A DNA stretch of 64,000 nt from Phymorhynchus buccinoides (taxonomy: Eukaryota; Mollusca; Gastropoda; Neogastropoda; Raphitomidae), in assembly GCA_017654935.2 (NCBI GenBank), contig CM065710.1, forward strand, positions 7,165,912 through 7,229,911, given 5' to 3'. Below the pieces are notes generated by a model. The model was given only the letters and a program-made list of their open reading frames with translations, did not search any database and was not told the DNA's origin. Made by a program: the position numbers and the translations under genes. Within the stretch, counting starts at the first letter, position 1. Every line of letters begins with the position of its first letter. Shown one piece after another: positions 1 to 12,220 of this stretch.

Positions 1-1084
1 GTCATTCAAACCCTTGGAATCAGGGTCTGTTATTCAATGACATTGTGTTCCTAAATTTGGGCAGTAAGGATTGACCCTATCCTAAATGTGTCGCAGAGAA
101 ATCCCACAATATTGCAGACAAAATAGTTTCTGTAGCCAAGTAAGTTAAATGGACATTTTTGGCTCCAAGATGGCTGTCGTTGAAAGGGTTAAAGAACTAA
201 CTTCATGAAATGGAAGGATTTATGATGTAGCTTTAACCCTAAAAAACGCCGTTAAAAAACCCCACATAAACATAGTGAACGCAAAGTCCGTCAGCTGTCT
301 TCGTTTCTGCACCCGTTTACAATGTTAATTTTAGATGAATTTGCTGCTGTGGACATTGGCGATCGTCGTTCAATGTAAGTAGGCTTTCAGGTTTTTGGGT
401 TGTGGGTTTTTTTGCTGTCCCACATTCTGGGCCGTACAGTGGCGTTGCTCCCACGCCGCTCATTCCGAGTCCCAACTCGCAGCCACACCTCCGCACGTTC
501 AGGTCGCAGAATCCGAGACCAGCAGTCCAAGGGGAGCGAATCTATGTTAGGCCGTCAGGAGGCAACTAACCGAGGAGACACTGCACTGCTGCTGAGTCAC
601 TTCGGTGGAGTTCAGTGGAGCCTGTTCAGGACACCACCTACTAAGCCCCCTTACTGACGACACTGTTCTCTTAGTCGCGGAGCCAGCGTGAGTGAGGTCC
701 TCCTCCGAGGGCAGTTTGTTTTTCTCTGTTTTTTCATTTTTTTCATTATTTCTCTTTGATGAAAATAGCCCTAAACTGATTCTTACCATATCCCTTACCC
801 GATTCAAGGCGCAATTTGCAGGGGATTGGTGCAGAGAATAATAAAGGTAACTGACTTAGGATTGAACCCTTCGTTACCTACCTTGTGCAAACGGGAGTCC
901 TGGACTCGAGTTGTCTTGCTTTTTGATGTTGATTTGAGGGGGGGTGCCTGAAAATAAAATACTATTGTGTTCTGGACGTTCGTGATTGTTTAAATTAATT
1001 GTCAACGATTTATGAAATTGTGTACATGTACATTGTTAATATATTGATGATACCCTAATTATTTTTATTTTTTGGTATTGTATT

Positions 1085-1314
1085 ATTAGGTATTAGGTAG
1101 TTTATAGTCACAGAGGCGTCTGTGAAATTCGGGTTGCTCCCACATGGAGAGTGCGTCGCAGCCAGAGGCGCGCCACCCATTTTTTTTTTTTTTTAATTGT
1201 GCATGCGATTTTTGTGTGACGGACGAGGGGGGGGGGTGGGGGGGTAAATTTTGACCAAATGACAACATTTTCGTTGCCACTGGGTTTAACGTATGCTAAG
1301 TGCATGGGCACACG

Positions 1315-1345
<31 letters not shown>

Positions 1346-1462
1346 TCTACGTTCAGACCGTAACGCCTAGTGCAAAGTGAGAGGAAAAATCTCCTGTACC
1401 CAGGCTCGATCTCGGGTTTGCTTGACACGAAGCGAACGCGCTACCACTGTGCCACTCTACTC

Positions 1463-1465
<3 letters not shown>
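1085..1465 (-). mobile_element. tRNA-headed SINE with TACCTAATACC tail
   Basis: On the minus strand the head has a tRNA A box (GTGGCACAGTGGTAGCG) and B-box-like region, followed by GGTACAGGAGATTTTTCCTC, GAGTCTTTCGGATGAGACGA and the conserved CCGAATTTCACAGACGCCTC-TGTGACTATAAA, ending in TACCTAATACCTAATA. Counterpart 52844-53226. Confidence 0.85.
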
Positions 1466-1497
<32 letters not shown>

Positions 1498-1643
1498 CGG
1501 GGACGGGGGGGGGGGGTGCTGGGGGGGATCTGTGCTGAAAATGTACACCACTTGTGTTTTAATTTCGTGTACAACGATGATGTGCATCATGTATATATGT
1601 GATGGATGCTGCCTTCATTTGTTTTTTGCTGACCGTATTGTAC

Positions 1644-1780
1644 GGACTATGAGGCACACCTGACTATGAGGCACACCGGACTATGAGGCACACCTGACTA
1701 TGAGGCACACCTGACTATGAGGCACACCGGACTATGAGGCACACCTGACTATGAGGCACACCTGACTATGAGGCGCACCC
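1644..1780. repeat. 17-bp minisatellite
   Basis: Eight units of GGACTATGAGGCACACC (T/G at unit ends). Related to the GGACTATAAGGCGC MITE end, from which it may have grown. Counterpart 53392-53528. Confidence 0.9.
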
Positions 1781-2733
1781 CCCCAAAAAAAAACCCATTT
1801 GACTCAGAATTCATATTTTGTTTCTCTATTTCCTTACTATATTATCAGTCACGTAGATGTAGTGATCGTGATTTAATTTCTTCTTGATTCCTTATGGTTA
1901 GTGTGTTATTTTTAAAAAAAATTCTCATTTTTTAAAATCTCTTTTGTGAAGCGCTAGCCCTAGCCCTAACCCCCCCCCCCCTATGAGACGGGAAAACGCA
2001 ATGAACCATGACTGTGACAAATGGTGCCGTGTACTGCAATACATAGGGGGGGGGGGGGGGGTTCTATTAGATAATGGCCTAGGGTTAGGGATAGGGTTAG
2101 TATTCCAAAAAGGTTATTAGCTAAAAAGGTTCATAAAATACAGCTTTATGTTTGGTAAGAAAGGCAAAAACGGGAAAATGGAATTAACTGAGAAATGCAG
2201 GGGGGGTGGCACATCTTGACCTTTACCAAGCTTCGCCTTATAGTCCATAGTATACGGTACTTAGTATAATGTGAACGTTTTTCTTTTTTTTCTCTCTTTG
2301 AGACAATTATGACGCATTTGTACAGAACTAATGAGATATGCTGAAGAAGATTGCAACTACCTTTGCTTGATGTGTGCGTGCGTGTGTATGTTTTTTTTAC
2401 TTTATTTGTTTGCTTGTTTTCTTGTTTGTTTGTTTGCTTGTTAAGGACACAACTCAAGTTCACAAGCCACAGTACACTAATTCCCCTCATTCTGGCTCCT
2501 TTCAGTTTTCCACAGAGAGCTATTTGTTTCAAGTTATTTCTTTTAACAGCGGCAAATATTCTTATCATTGACTGTGGTTAGGGATAGCAAAAGACCTTAC
2601 AAGTGGCATACCACCATGAAACTATGTAAGCCTAATGGATAACACAGTTTAAATTGGTTTATGCTGGTGATGAGAGTTACCTAAAGGCATGAACTGAAAG
2701 GAGTGGAGAAAAGCTACTGTGAAGCTGCTTATC

Positions 2734-3140
2734 GTCGGTGCAATTCAAAAACATCGTATCTCGATTTTTGTTTTTTTTGAGTTAGATACATAGTCAGCTT
2801 TCTAATTTCCCCCCCCCCCCGCCACCTTCCACCAAAAGCTCGTATCTCTAACGACTTTCTATCTGGGGTAAATGAGGTTGTGAAAATAGAAGAAAAACTC
2901 GTAAGTCCCAAATTCAGATCTAGTTAAGGACAAAAACCTCGTATCTTCGTTCTTTTCAAGTCTAAAAAATGTTTTTTTAAAGTAATTTTAACAAAATGCA
3001 GGACTAAACTCGCAATGTCTTGAACAACATATTCATCATAGTTAATGAACTGTGGTCAACGCGGGAAATTAAAAAAAAAAAAATTTAATTTTTCTCAAAA
3101 CTACCAAAATTGAGATACGATGTTTTTGAATTTCACCGAC
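2734..3140. mobile_element. Fold-back MITE
   Basis: GTCGGTGCAATTCAAAAACA / TGTTTTTGAATTTCACCGAC arms of about 45 bp around repeated AAACTCGTA motifs. Counterpart 54494-54894. Confidence 0.75.
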
Positions 3141-3163
3141 GTTATGTTAGATAGTTTCCACGT

Positions 3164-3582
3164 ACGGTAAAATGCAGACAATAAGACGCTACTTTTTTCC
3201 TCAACTTTGGCCTATGCGGCCTATGTACTGATGCAGCTTATTTGTGGATTTTTTCAATTCTATTTTTATCAGTATAATTATATTTGTCCAGTCTAATTTG
3301 AGCTTCTTTTGAGCTCTCAAAATTGGTTTTGACAATTAATTGATTCAAATCCCATGTTTAAAGTGCACATGTTGTAATAGGAGAATGTGCACATGTGTTC
3401 ATTATCTGTCATAAGGCAGGCAAAATCTACTGATTTTTGATTAACTTTTACACCTTTTTGCGAATATCATTTTCTCTGCGGCTTATAAACTGATGTGGCT
3501 TATATGTGAATAAATGCCTGATATTCTGTCAATTTAGGGGCTGCGGCTTATAACAGGTGCGTCTTATAGTCCAGTTTTTACG
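3164..3582. mobile_element. GGACTATAAGACGC-type MITE
   Basis: TACGGTAAAATGCAGACAAT and complement of AGTCCAGTTTTTACGGTA form its ends, with AAGACGC/GCGTCTT inside. Fragments of this family recur, e.g. 5048-5175, 22130-22220, 26028-26130, 31660-31720, 32385-32435, 36779-36870, 42640-42790. Confidence 0.65.
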
Positions 3583-4481
3583 GTAAGTAGACTAGTGGAT
3601 CTAAATCGCCAGTCTTTTGGGGCATTTACTCACTCAGGTCGAAAGAGCCGGATCCAGCTCATTGCCTGCTCAACCGTTTAGGACCAATGAGCCTGATTGG
3701 GCTCATGAGAGTTTTTCAAGAGATTTTCGTTTCTGGCGTGCAACCAGCTTTCAAGAGTCGCGTCATAATCTATTTTCGTGGGTGCAACTTTTCCTGGTAT
3801 ACAAGAAAAGGAATTTCCTTTTTTTTAATATTTGTCAAAGATCTTTGTGCGTCTACTGTATTTTTTCAAACACTTTAAAATAAGCATTTGTCTAAATTGT
3901 TGAAAATGCAAGCTAAAATAACCTTCATAAATCTTTTTTTTTCTTCAGCTGCAGGGGGACATTACCCCTGGACCCCGGCCTTTCAGGGTTTTTTTCATTT
4001 TGTGTAGTTGCACCCGTGGGTTTTTAGTTTACTTTGATCTTTCTTTTCTTGAAACCAACCAATCATTGCAGACTTTACATTCAGTTTTGGCTGTACTGGC
4101 GGGGGGTGTGTGTGTCAAGGATTGGAATGTGAAATTTTCCTTCTTTCTATGTGTAAGCCGTTTCCTTCAGCTGGAGACAAACGATGTATGGAAAGTATGG
4201 AATCTGATATTTCACGATCGTTTAGTGCGTGGTGTTTGGTAATCTTCTCTGAAAATACCGGCCACTAGCTTCACAGAGCTTCTTTGTGGCGATGTGTTTT
4301 CGAACCTAATCGAACGGGCCGTCCTAAACGGTTGTAAGGGGAAGCAACTGGCCAGTGACGAGCGAGTTAACCTTGAATCGCTGTATTGTTGAAGAATTGT
4401 TACTCAACACCTTACCCCAGCTAAAGTATTTAACGTCATTGTTTTTGCACAAATTGAAACTTTGTTTCTCTAATGTGTATA

Positions 4482-5045
4482 CAGACAAACCTCTATTTTA
4501 AGACTTCCAAAATGTCCGGAAAAATCGGTCGTAAATTGGAGGGGTTGTATGACGGAGGTTTTCACTGGCAGCTGTAGAAAGAAAAAGTTCAGCACAGTTC
4601 ATACTCTCTTCTTCATGCACACATACAATGACATATTAAAACTGGATTTGTGTCTTTCCAACTCCATAGGATTGTGCAATCGATGTATTACAGTTTCACT
4701 TCGCCGACTTCTGTTAATCACCTCCACTCTCGTCCAAAGTCAGTGGTTTTCTTTTTCAAAGTCAGTGGTTTTCGTGCTTTTCCTATGCTCTCCGCCATCT
4801 TTTCTACAATAAGGGAAGCGACTCCGCTTTCAGGCCCTTGACCGTGGTTGTTTCCCTTTGCTCGAAGTCTAAGCAGACGACGGCAACGGTCGTAAAAACC
4901 AACAAAATGGCGGTCGTAAGTCGCGTTTTAGAGGAAGTCGTTTAAGAGAGGTCGTTTACATAGTAAAATGCATCCGTGCCAACAAATCCGGTCTCAAATG
5001 AGAGGTGGTCGCTTAACAGAGGGTCGTAAAATAGGGGTTTGTCTG
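4482..5045. mobile_element. pogo/Tigger-like short element
   Basis: Terminal inverted repeats CAGACAAACCTCTATTTTA / TAAAATAGGGGTTTGTCTG flanked by TA, 564 bp. Inner text rich in GGTCGT/ACGACC motifs. No transposase frame. Counterpart 56231-56794. The superfamily call rests on TA targets and CAG ends. Confidence 0.7.
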
Positions 5046-5202
5046 TACCATATTTTTCAGACTACAATGCTCATCTTGTTTATAGGACGCACCCCTCCAA
5101 ATTTTACACAAAATTCACATTTTGTTCTTGTATTTTCTTACTATATTATCAGTCACATTATAAGGCGCAGGAGGGGTCAGCTGCTATTTCAGATGGGCTG
5201 GA

Positions 5203-5545
5203 CTACAATTTGTTCACAGTGGAGATGCCTTGCCCAGGGTACATCCCCAGTTTCTCAGCCAAAAGGATTTGAGGAACATCTAGCGTGACCACGCAACTTG
5301 ATAGCAGCTCATTTTCATCATTTGTGCGATAGACCCATCGAATGAATGAAAAATGGTGCTTTACGTCCTCTCGGTCTGGAACAGACACATATGGGACATT
5401 TGTAAATACAAAGATGGTGGGAACAATGCTGGAGGCAATGCCCGGGGGCAGTGCAACAATGCAGATAGGTGTAGCGGTAGCCATGCCTCGGTTAAACCTC
5501 ACCGGCTATGGTACCGCCACAAGTATACCATAGTATAGTATGAAA
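5203..5545 (-). repeat. Dispersed sequence of unknown type with a 99-residue open frame
   Basis: The ACGTCCTCTCGGTCTGGAAC ... GGCTATGGTACCGCCACA segment recurs at 21778-21985, so it is repetitive. The minus-strand frame (5203-5502) is open and preserved between the two large copies but broken at 21778. Possibly a remnant of a coding mobile element; no family recognised. Confidence 0.5.
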
Positions 5546-6834
5546 GTATAATGCAATAGATCCACCGTCAACAACAACAAAAACTGACAGAATGTCCTAC
5601 GATTTTTTTTTAAATTTTATTGTCAACTTTTGTGACCTACCCCCAACTTACCTTTCCGAAATGATTGTCTTCCTTCGTTAGCAATGATGTTGCTAACGTC
5701 TTTGTTAATTAACAAGTTTTTTCTTTGCATGGAAGTTATTATATCCCTGATTGGTAGCAATGTTGCCCATTTTGATGTTCACAAGTTTTATTGTGCCAAG
5801 TACTGTTACTCTGAATATACCCCCATGTATCTAACCTGTCCACATTTACACGTACAGTGGAGTATGCTTAACACAACATTCTGGGGATTTTTTTGTGTGT
5901 GTGTGCATATGAACTGATTTTCGTGTAAAGCATTTTCAACAATATTGCGGTGGTGGTGTAGCTTTAAACTAAGAGTAGCCCCTCATCCCCATTTTTCATT
6001 CTCCATCATTTACAATTTATGACATGCCAATTTTTTGTATTGTTCACTGGCTTTCACGCGTGAGACCTTACGCACTTGAGTGGGCACATGTTGCCCATTC
6101 TGCAGTGCATATTTGCCTATATGGCCTTTTTTATATATATATTTTTTTTTACTGGGATGTGTTTGTTATCCTTTTTTACTTTTTTTTTTTTAAACCTGGA
6201 TCCGATAAGTAGAGTAGAGTGGCTCAACGTTTCCAGCACTGCGTGAAATTATGAGCTATAGGGTGCAATGATGAAGATGCCATGTCGTGAATTGTACTGT
6301 TTTTGTGTGTTTTCTTCAGGTTTTTGGATGTTGTTAAGAATCATGGATGTGTGTTTTGTTATACGTGGTGTTATACGTGGTCGATTGTTATGCGGTGACA
6401 GTCCTTAGATAAACCATAGCTGTTGACGGGACTATAACAGACTAACTAACTAACAATATTGCGGTCCAAAACAACCTGAAGCCAAGCGGGCAAGCGCAGC
6501 TAGTAGTTTTGTGCGTGTGCCGCAGTGTGCAAGCGATCCGATCACGACTGTGTGTGTGTGTGTGTATGAGAGAGAGAGAGAGGGAGAGTTGCTTTGTTAC
6601 TGGTTTGTGTGATTCTTAAATACTATTTTTGTTATCTACTTGTTGATGAAGAATTGATTGTAAAGCGCTTTGGGCTCAAGCGCTATATAAATGTACTGTT
6701 ATTATCATTATACCTTGGAAACGCGCGCAGCACATAGCTTCCATTGCGGAGGGCTTGGCAGTTTGCTTATCAAGAAGTAGAAGATAGCGACACCTATGGA
6801 GTTCAAGATGAATCAACAATGCCCAACTTAGGAC

Positions 6835-7108
6835 ACACATTTCACCACCTGAGGGGGCAGTCAAACCAGTAGGGGCTTAGCATGTGATATTCTTAGTTGG
6901 GGCGTAGTGAGAGAGAGAGAGAGAGAGAGAGGGAGGGACTCATCTCTCTTTCTCTCTCTCACTACCCCCAACTAGACAGAGAGAGGGAGGGAGGGACTAC
7001 GACTCATCTCCCTCTCTTTCTCTTTCTCTCTCTCACTACCCCCAACTAAGAATATAATGTGCTAAGCCCCTACTGGTTTGACTGCCCCCTGGCGGTGAAA
7101 TCGGAGTC
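6835..7108. mobile_element. Fold-back element with GA/CT core
   Basis: Left arm CACATTTCACCACCTGAGGG, GGCAGTCAAACCAGTAGGGG, CTTAGCATGTGATATTCTTA is inverted at 7025-7108. GA and CT tracts, themselves complementary, fill the centre. Counterpart about 58585-58856. Confidence 0.8.
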
Positions 7109-7502
7109 CTAAGTTAACCATTAGCGTCACAATGTGACCACACTTTGTGACTGAGTGTTGTTGAAAACATTTTTTGAACATTTCCTGGTGCCTTTATCAT
7201 TTTTACCAGTAGTGTTTTTTCCCCCTTTGACGAACCTTGATTTTTGTTTATTTATGAAGATTAACATGCTTGTGTGTGTGTGTGCATGTATGTACATACG
7301 TGTGTGTGATTGTGTGTGTACGTTCATATTTGTTGCTTGTGTCTACCCGTTTCCTTACTCACTCACAAAAACAAAACCCAAGCAATTGTTTTTGCCATAC
7401 AGAAAATTTCTTTTTCCTTTTTTTGTTTTAAACCAAAGACCATTCGTTTATTCTTTCACCAAAGAGAGGTGTGTGTGTGTTTATGGTGTTTTATTCGCCC
7501 TA

Positions 7503-7692
7503 AGGGCGGGTTCACATTAGACGCTGTAAGTTCCGTACGGAAAACCCTAAATAAGTGGAAGAAAGGATAAAAGTTTACGCATATAGGGGAAATCCGGACA
7601 CGTGCGCAAATCTTTTCCCTTCTTTGTTTCACTTATTTATGGATTGCGCACGGGTTTCCGCATGGAATGTCCGCTTATGTGTGTACACGGCC
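7503..7692. repeat. GGGTTCACATTAG repeat
   Basis: GGGCGGGTTCACATTAGACG ... CTTATGTGTGTACACGGCC recurs at 15166-15352 and 59257-59450. Confidence 0.6.
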
Positions 7693-8765
7693 TTTGTCTA
7701 ACCATTGATTTACATTTTAACCCAATGACTCCCAACCATTCGAACCGGGAATCGATCCCAGTTCCCGAGAGATGGGAATTAACTCCGAACGTCACACCAA
7801 ATCTTTTCATTAAAAAAATCACCCAGAATAAAGTCTAACTCACATTTCATTTCTGAAAGATGCATATTGAATAGCAATGATGATATTATTATTCCAAAGC
7901 TAACACACTGTCACACAACAAACCATGAATTGGAATAAAAAAATCCGTAATGGCACTCCGAGCATCGCGCCGAGTCAATACTGCGTCACGTCACGTGGAA
8001 AGAAGAAAAAAAATTTGGGGTCACTTCGAAAAATCCGTTCAAAAAGACTAGTGGGTGCTTTCCCTTGCTGTAAAGACCAAAAACGGACCACTGAGAGTCA
8101 GGAACAGGAAGAACTAACTTAGTATATTGCATTGTGGGAAGGGAGAAAGTGAACGAGCGCAATCGGCACATACGGGCTGCATGAGTTGACAAAATTCGGT
8201 CACATTTGGCGTCTGTGTCCTAGAGAGGGTTAAGGAGTTGTTTTTTTATTTCTCTCCAGTGCTTCAGAAAATTGAAAATGTGTCCTAAATATGGTGGTGC
8301 TTTCTTTCTCTCTCTCTCTTTTGTTTGTTTTTGTTGTTGCTCGTTTGGCTAGTTGGGTTTTTATGTGTGTTTTTTGTAGTGAAACGTCGTTTTGAACATT
8401 TGTTTTGAAACCCCACCATCCGTGTTCTCTTTATACTGTTCATTATATTCAATGGGGGCATTATACCACTACTGCTATTTGGTGACACAAAAAGGCCGGT
8501 CATTTTTATCATAAGAAAATCCGAAAACAAATCGTCCGGAATTCAAAAGGACAGATCAAGCGATGGAATCGTGTCCGTTGATTTCTCTATTATAATATGG
8601 GCTTAAAGCATAATTCTGCTTTGACGTTTTGGATTTTTTCGTTAATTTCATCAAGATATTTTTTGATCTTTTAATAATGAAGTGTTGAGTTTCTAAAATG
8701 TATTATGCTTTAATGAACTATTAATTAGCAGTGCCTCCCTAGAAGTACAGTATATCCATTTTATT

Positions 8766-8817
8766 GGCTCATTCGTGTTAACGAAGTTAACACAAAGTGA
8801 GTCTATAGTATGATAGT

Positions 8818-8855
<38 letters not shown>

Positions 8856-9127
8856 TGTTGCGTCCGTGGTCTAATCTCCAAAACTTTAACGTTGGCATTT
8901 TCCCGGGAAATAGAAGGCGTACATTGTTCAAACTGTCTGTGCAAGCTTTCAAACAATAAAGATTTGAATAATTAAATACTTAAAACAACACTTTTAGTTG
9001 TATCCATTAACAATAGTTTCATTTGTACTTTAAAATTTTATTGGCAACTTGTACTTTAGACACCCCCCTCAATCTTTGTTGTTGTCCCACATGTTCCTGT
9101 TCGAGTGAGCCTTGAAGGCTTTGCCTC
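8766..9127. mobile_element. GGCTCACT...AGTGAGCC element, short form
   Basis: Shares both ends and GTTGCGTCCGTGGTCTAATC but lacks the central 150 bp. It has a (GT)n tract. Counterpart 60525-60888. Confidence 0.7.
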
Positions 9128-9269
9128 TCTTGTTGTTCATATTACTGTTGTTGTTGTTCGCCTCAGTTTGCCTACAGTATGCATATTTTCCTTTTGCTCA
9201 GTCTTTTGCCAGTCCTTATCTTTTTGCTCAGTTTTTTCATTCCTTTTATTTGTAAGTTTTGGGGTGGGG

Positions 9270-9395
9270 TTTTGGGTGAGTTTTTAATGAAGCCCTCCTC
9301 CCAAGTGGGTTTTTTGGTGTGTTTTTAATGAAGCCCTCCTCCCAAGTGGGGTTTTGGGTGAGTTTTTAATGAAGCCCTCCTCCCAAGTGGGGTTT
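9270..9395. repeat. Three-unit minisatellite
   Basis: Units of about 43-46 bp with TTTTTAATGAAGCCCTCCTC. Counterpart 61030-61155. Confidence 0.85.
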
Positions 9396-9716
9396 TTCTA
9401 CATCTGTTCTTTCTATTGTGTTAGTTTTTTTTTATAAATCAGCCAGTTTGATTTTAACTTATGATTGTATCATGAAAAGTGTAAACGAGAATTGATGAAG
9501 TACTTATAATTGTATAATAATTAAGCGTGAACACGAATTTGCAAAGTACAGGGTATCATTATAAATTTTTTTTTTTTTTAATCTACGTTGCCCTCATTTT
9601 GCGTCGATACTTTCTTGATCTATGCTTGTCCTCATTTTGCAAGTGTTCTTTTATTTGTTTTGTTTTGACTTTAGTTTTGTTTTTGTTGTGCATGTGTGTG
9701 TGTGTGTGTGTGTTGT

Positions 9717-10106
9717 ACAGACATCCCGGGAATTTACCCTCCCGGTTTTGCCAGAATTATCCTGGGATTTCGAAAAAACGTCTATTATTTGTTTCTGTTT
9801 ATATGAAAAGACGCAAGGGTTGACCCAAACCTTGGAGTGATAGGGTGAAGCGGCCAAAAGTGAAGCAGAAGTTTTCTCAAAAGTATTTGAAAGTGCCAGG
9901 AATAACAAGTTCGCGTTTGGGAGACGAGCATGCACACTGCAAGTACTGCAACGTGGACTTCAGAATTTCGCACAGTGCGCTCGCAAGATACCTTTTAAAT
10001 CAGGGTTTTATCACGAGCCGTGTACCGATGTGAATTCTGTTTTTTTCCCCCCTCAAATTCCAGTTTTTTTCTGTGTCAAATTCCAGGTAAACAGGTCTGG
10101 TGTATG
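9717..10106. mobile_element. CAGACCTG-type element carrying a zinc-finger fragment
   Basis: Left end CAGACATCCCGGGAATTTAC, right end GGTAAACAGGTCTG; inner AATTCCGG-like motifs and ATTATTTGTTTCTGTTTATA match 19954-20752. Counterpart 61476-61863. Confidence 0.7.
9845..10033 (+). pseudogene. BED/C2HC-like zinc-finger fragment of a transposase
   Basis: The frame reads KRPKVKQKFSQKYL then SSRLGDEHAHCKYCNVDFRI and SHSALARYLL. H-x-H-C-x-x-C followed by a later H, plus basic residues, resembles the N-terminal zinc finger of hAT-like transposases and their host relatives. It is only about 60 residues and ends at the element's edge, so it is a remnant. Counterpart 61600-61788. Confidence 0.55.
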
Positions 10107-10448
10107 TGTTGTGGTGGGTTTTTTTTCTTTTCTTTTTTTTGTAACCTTAGAATGACTAATTGAGTAGAAAGGCTAACACTGTCAGCACACAACCAAGCTT
10201 TATTTGTGTGGGAATTTTTTTAAATTTTATGTAAATATACAGTTGTCATGCGTGTCACCAAATTATTATTTTTGCATTTTGGAGAGGGAGTGCTTCCATT
10301 GTAGCAAGGTGCTTCGCGTGTCTTTCTTTGTTGATCATAACATTAATTATTAATATATACAAAAATTCTCTGTCGGCCATTTTATATGTTGTCTTTTTTC
10401 TTCTTCATTATGTGTTTGTTGTTGTTGTTTTTTGGTTAATTGCTTTAA

Positions 10449-10680
10449 CCCTTTCACCGCCAGCCACTATTCAGCCAAAAAATACCATTAAATACCATAA
10501 AAAGAACAAAAATCTGCAATATTGCAAATTCCTCTGTGATGTGTATAACATTAGGCCTATCCTTACCTCCCAAAATTAAGAAAATAGGGTCTTCGGATAA
10601 CAAGCCCTGATTTGATGTCTTTTAGTGACATGGGTGTTAAACCATTGTGGTGCAAACATGCGACATTGGCGGCAAAAGGG
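10449..10680. mobile_element. TTAA MITE, CCCTTTCACC family; another begins at 10685
   Basis: TTAA at 10445-10448 and 10681-10684. A further CCCTTTCACTGCC end starts directly after the shared TTAA and degenerates by about 10750. Counterpart at 62216-62453 in the right copy. Confidence 0.8.
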
Positions 10681-12220
10681 TTAACCCTTTCACTGCCTAG
10701 AGCAGTGTAGACACCACCAACCAAACAAATTTTCACCTGCAAAACTTTCACAGAGATGACCGTAATTCGCGGACTATAAGCTGCAACTTTTTTTTCGGTC
10801 AAACAGGGGAAGTTACTCTACCATCAGGTAGATCCCCAGCTCTCGCCTCGTGTGTTTGAGCAGACATACGGCACTTAGAACAGCCGTGCGTCATTCTAAA
10901 ATTAATAATGTCATTCCCATTTTTCCCCCCCCCCCCCCCCGTCACATTTTGCAAGTTTGATCAGTTTGTGGCAACTGGACACCCCTCATTTTTTCTATGA
11001 AAAAAATGTTTGCAAGTCGCTGACTCGCAAATCTGCAGTTTCAAGCTTTGACCATTGTTGCATTGTTGCTATGGTATTTGACCGAGTAATGGAGGTAAAC
11101 AACTCTAATTTTCACGAAGTGCTCTCCCCTAGGTGCCCCCCCCCCCCCCCCCCCGAAATTGTCTATTAGTGATGTGCAGGGGTAATGTTGCCATGGAGTA
11201 ATGTATCAAAAAACCCAACTTCACTGGAGTAATGAGTTGCGCAAAAATCAGATAATGGTGTTTCCAATGCGGCCCGGCTGGAAAGCAGGCCGCTTGAGCC
11301 GCGCGCTAACGCAGCACGCTAAATCTAGCCCTAGCACGGCTCGCTTCGAGTGTTGCGTTTACGGTAGCAGGGTTCATAGGGGCCTTACCAGTCCTTATAA
11401 GTCTTGACAAATTGAAATCTCCAAGTAAGGCCTTACAAGTGCTTACATTCACTTCAAGGTCCTTACAAGTCCTTACAAGTCCTGACAGCTGCCCAAAACT
11501 GCCCTGAGCAGCAAGACCATACTCAAAATAGATCACAGAAGCAGCACTTTTACACTTGAGAAACATCGCTCAGCACCTACTTCACCTTACCCCCCTCCTC
11601 CACCTTCCCGTTTCAACTGACGGCTTAGCAGACGAACGATGTACCGCGAGTTGTCAAGAGAAACTGGACTGAAATCTCGTTCTTTATCCTTGTGTCGTTT
11701 TGCGAGAAAACTCGTATATCTGTGTCAGCCATAGTTTTTCTATCGGCTTAGACATTGTTCACAATGCTGGGAAAGTGCTCCTTTCAAGATCGTTGGCTAA
11801 AAGATGTACATTATCCTTAGGACTACAGGTCCTTACAAGGTCCTTACTTGGGGATAGCTGAAAGCCCTGGGAACCCTGCGGTAGTTGTTGATTTTTTCCG
11901 CGAAAGAAAGGAGCTAGCACGTGGGAAAGGAATGTGGCCCGGTTCTGGCACGGCTGTGGCCCACCTCTGAAGCAGGGCCATTTTCGGCGCGGCCATGGCC
12001 CGCTTTGGCCTGGGTAATTTTTTAAATAGGCACCGTAAGCGCATTGTCCCTGGCCGAGAGCTGGCCTGGCCAGGCCTGGCACGCTTTAAATAGGCACCGT
12101 AAGCGCAGCTAATGTTACCAAGTGGAGTAATGTGCTGGGGTAATGTTGCAATGAAGTTGTAAACTATCGCCTTATAGTCCGTACGATTCGGTAATGTTTG
12201 CACATATGGAGCTATGTTCA

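Noticed and set aside
400..657. 85-residue frame with normal composition
   Set aside because: Preserved in both 12-kb copies, but those are probably alleles. No splice signals, homology or downstream exons were recognised.
3617..3883. 88-residue frame MGHLLTQVERAGSS...
   Set aside because: Flanked by MITE sequence; overlapping frames are equally open and no family is recognised.
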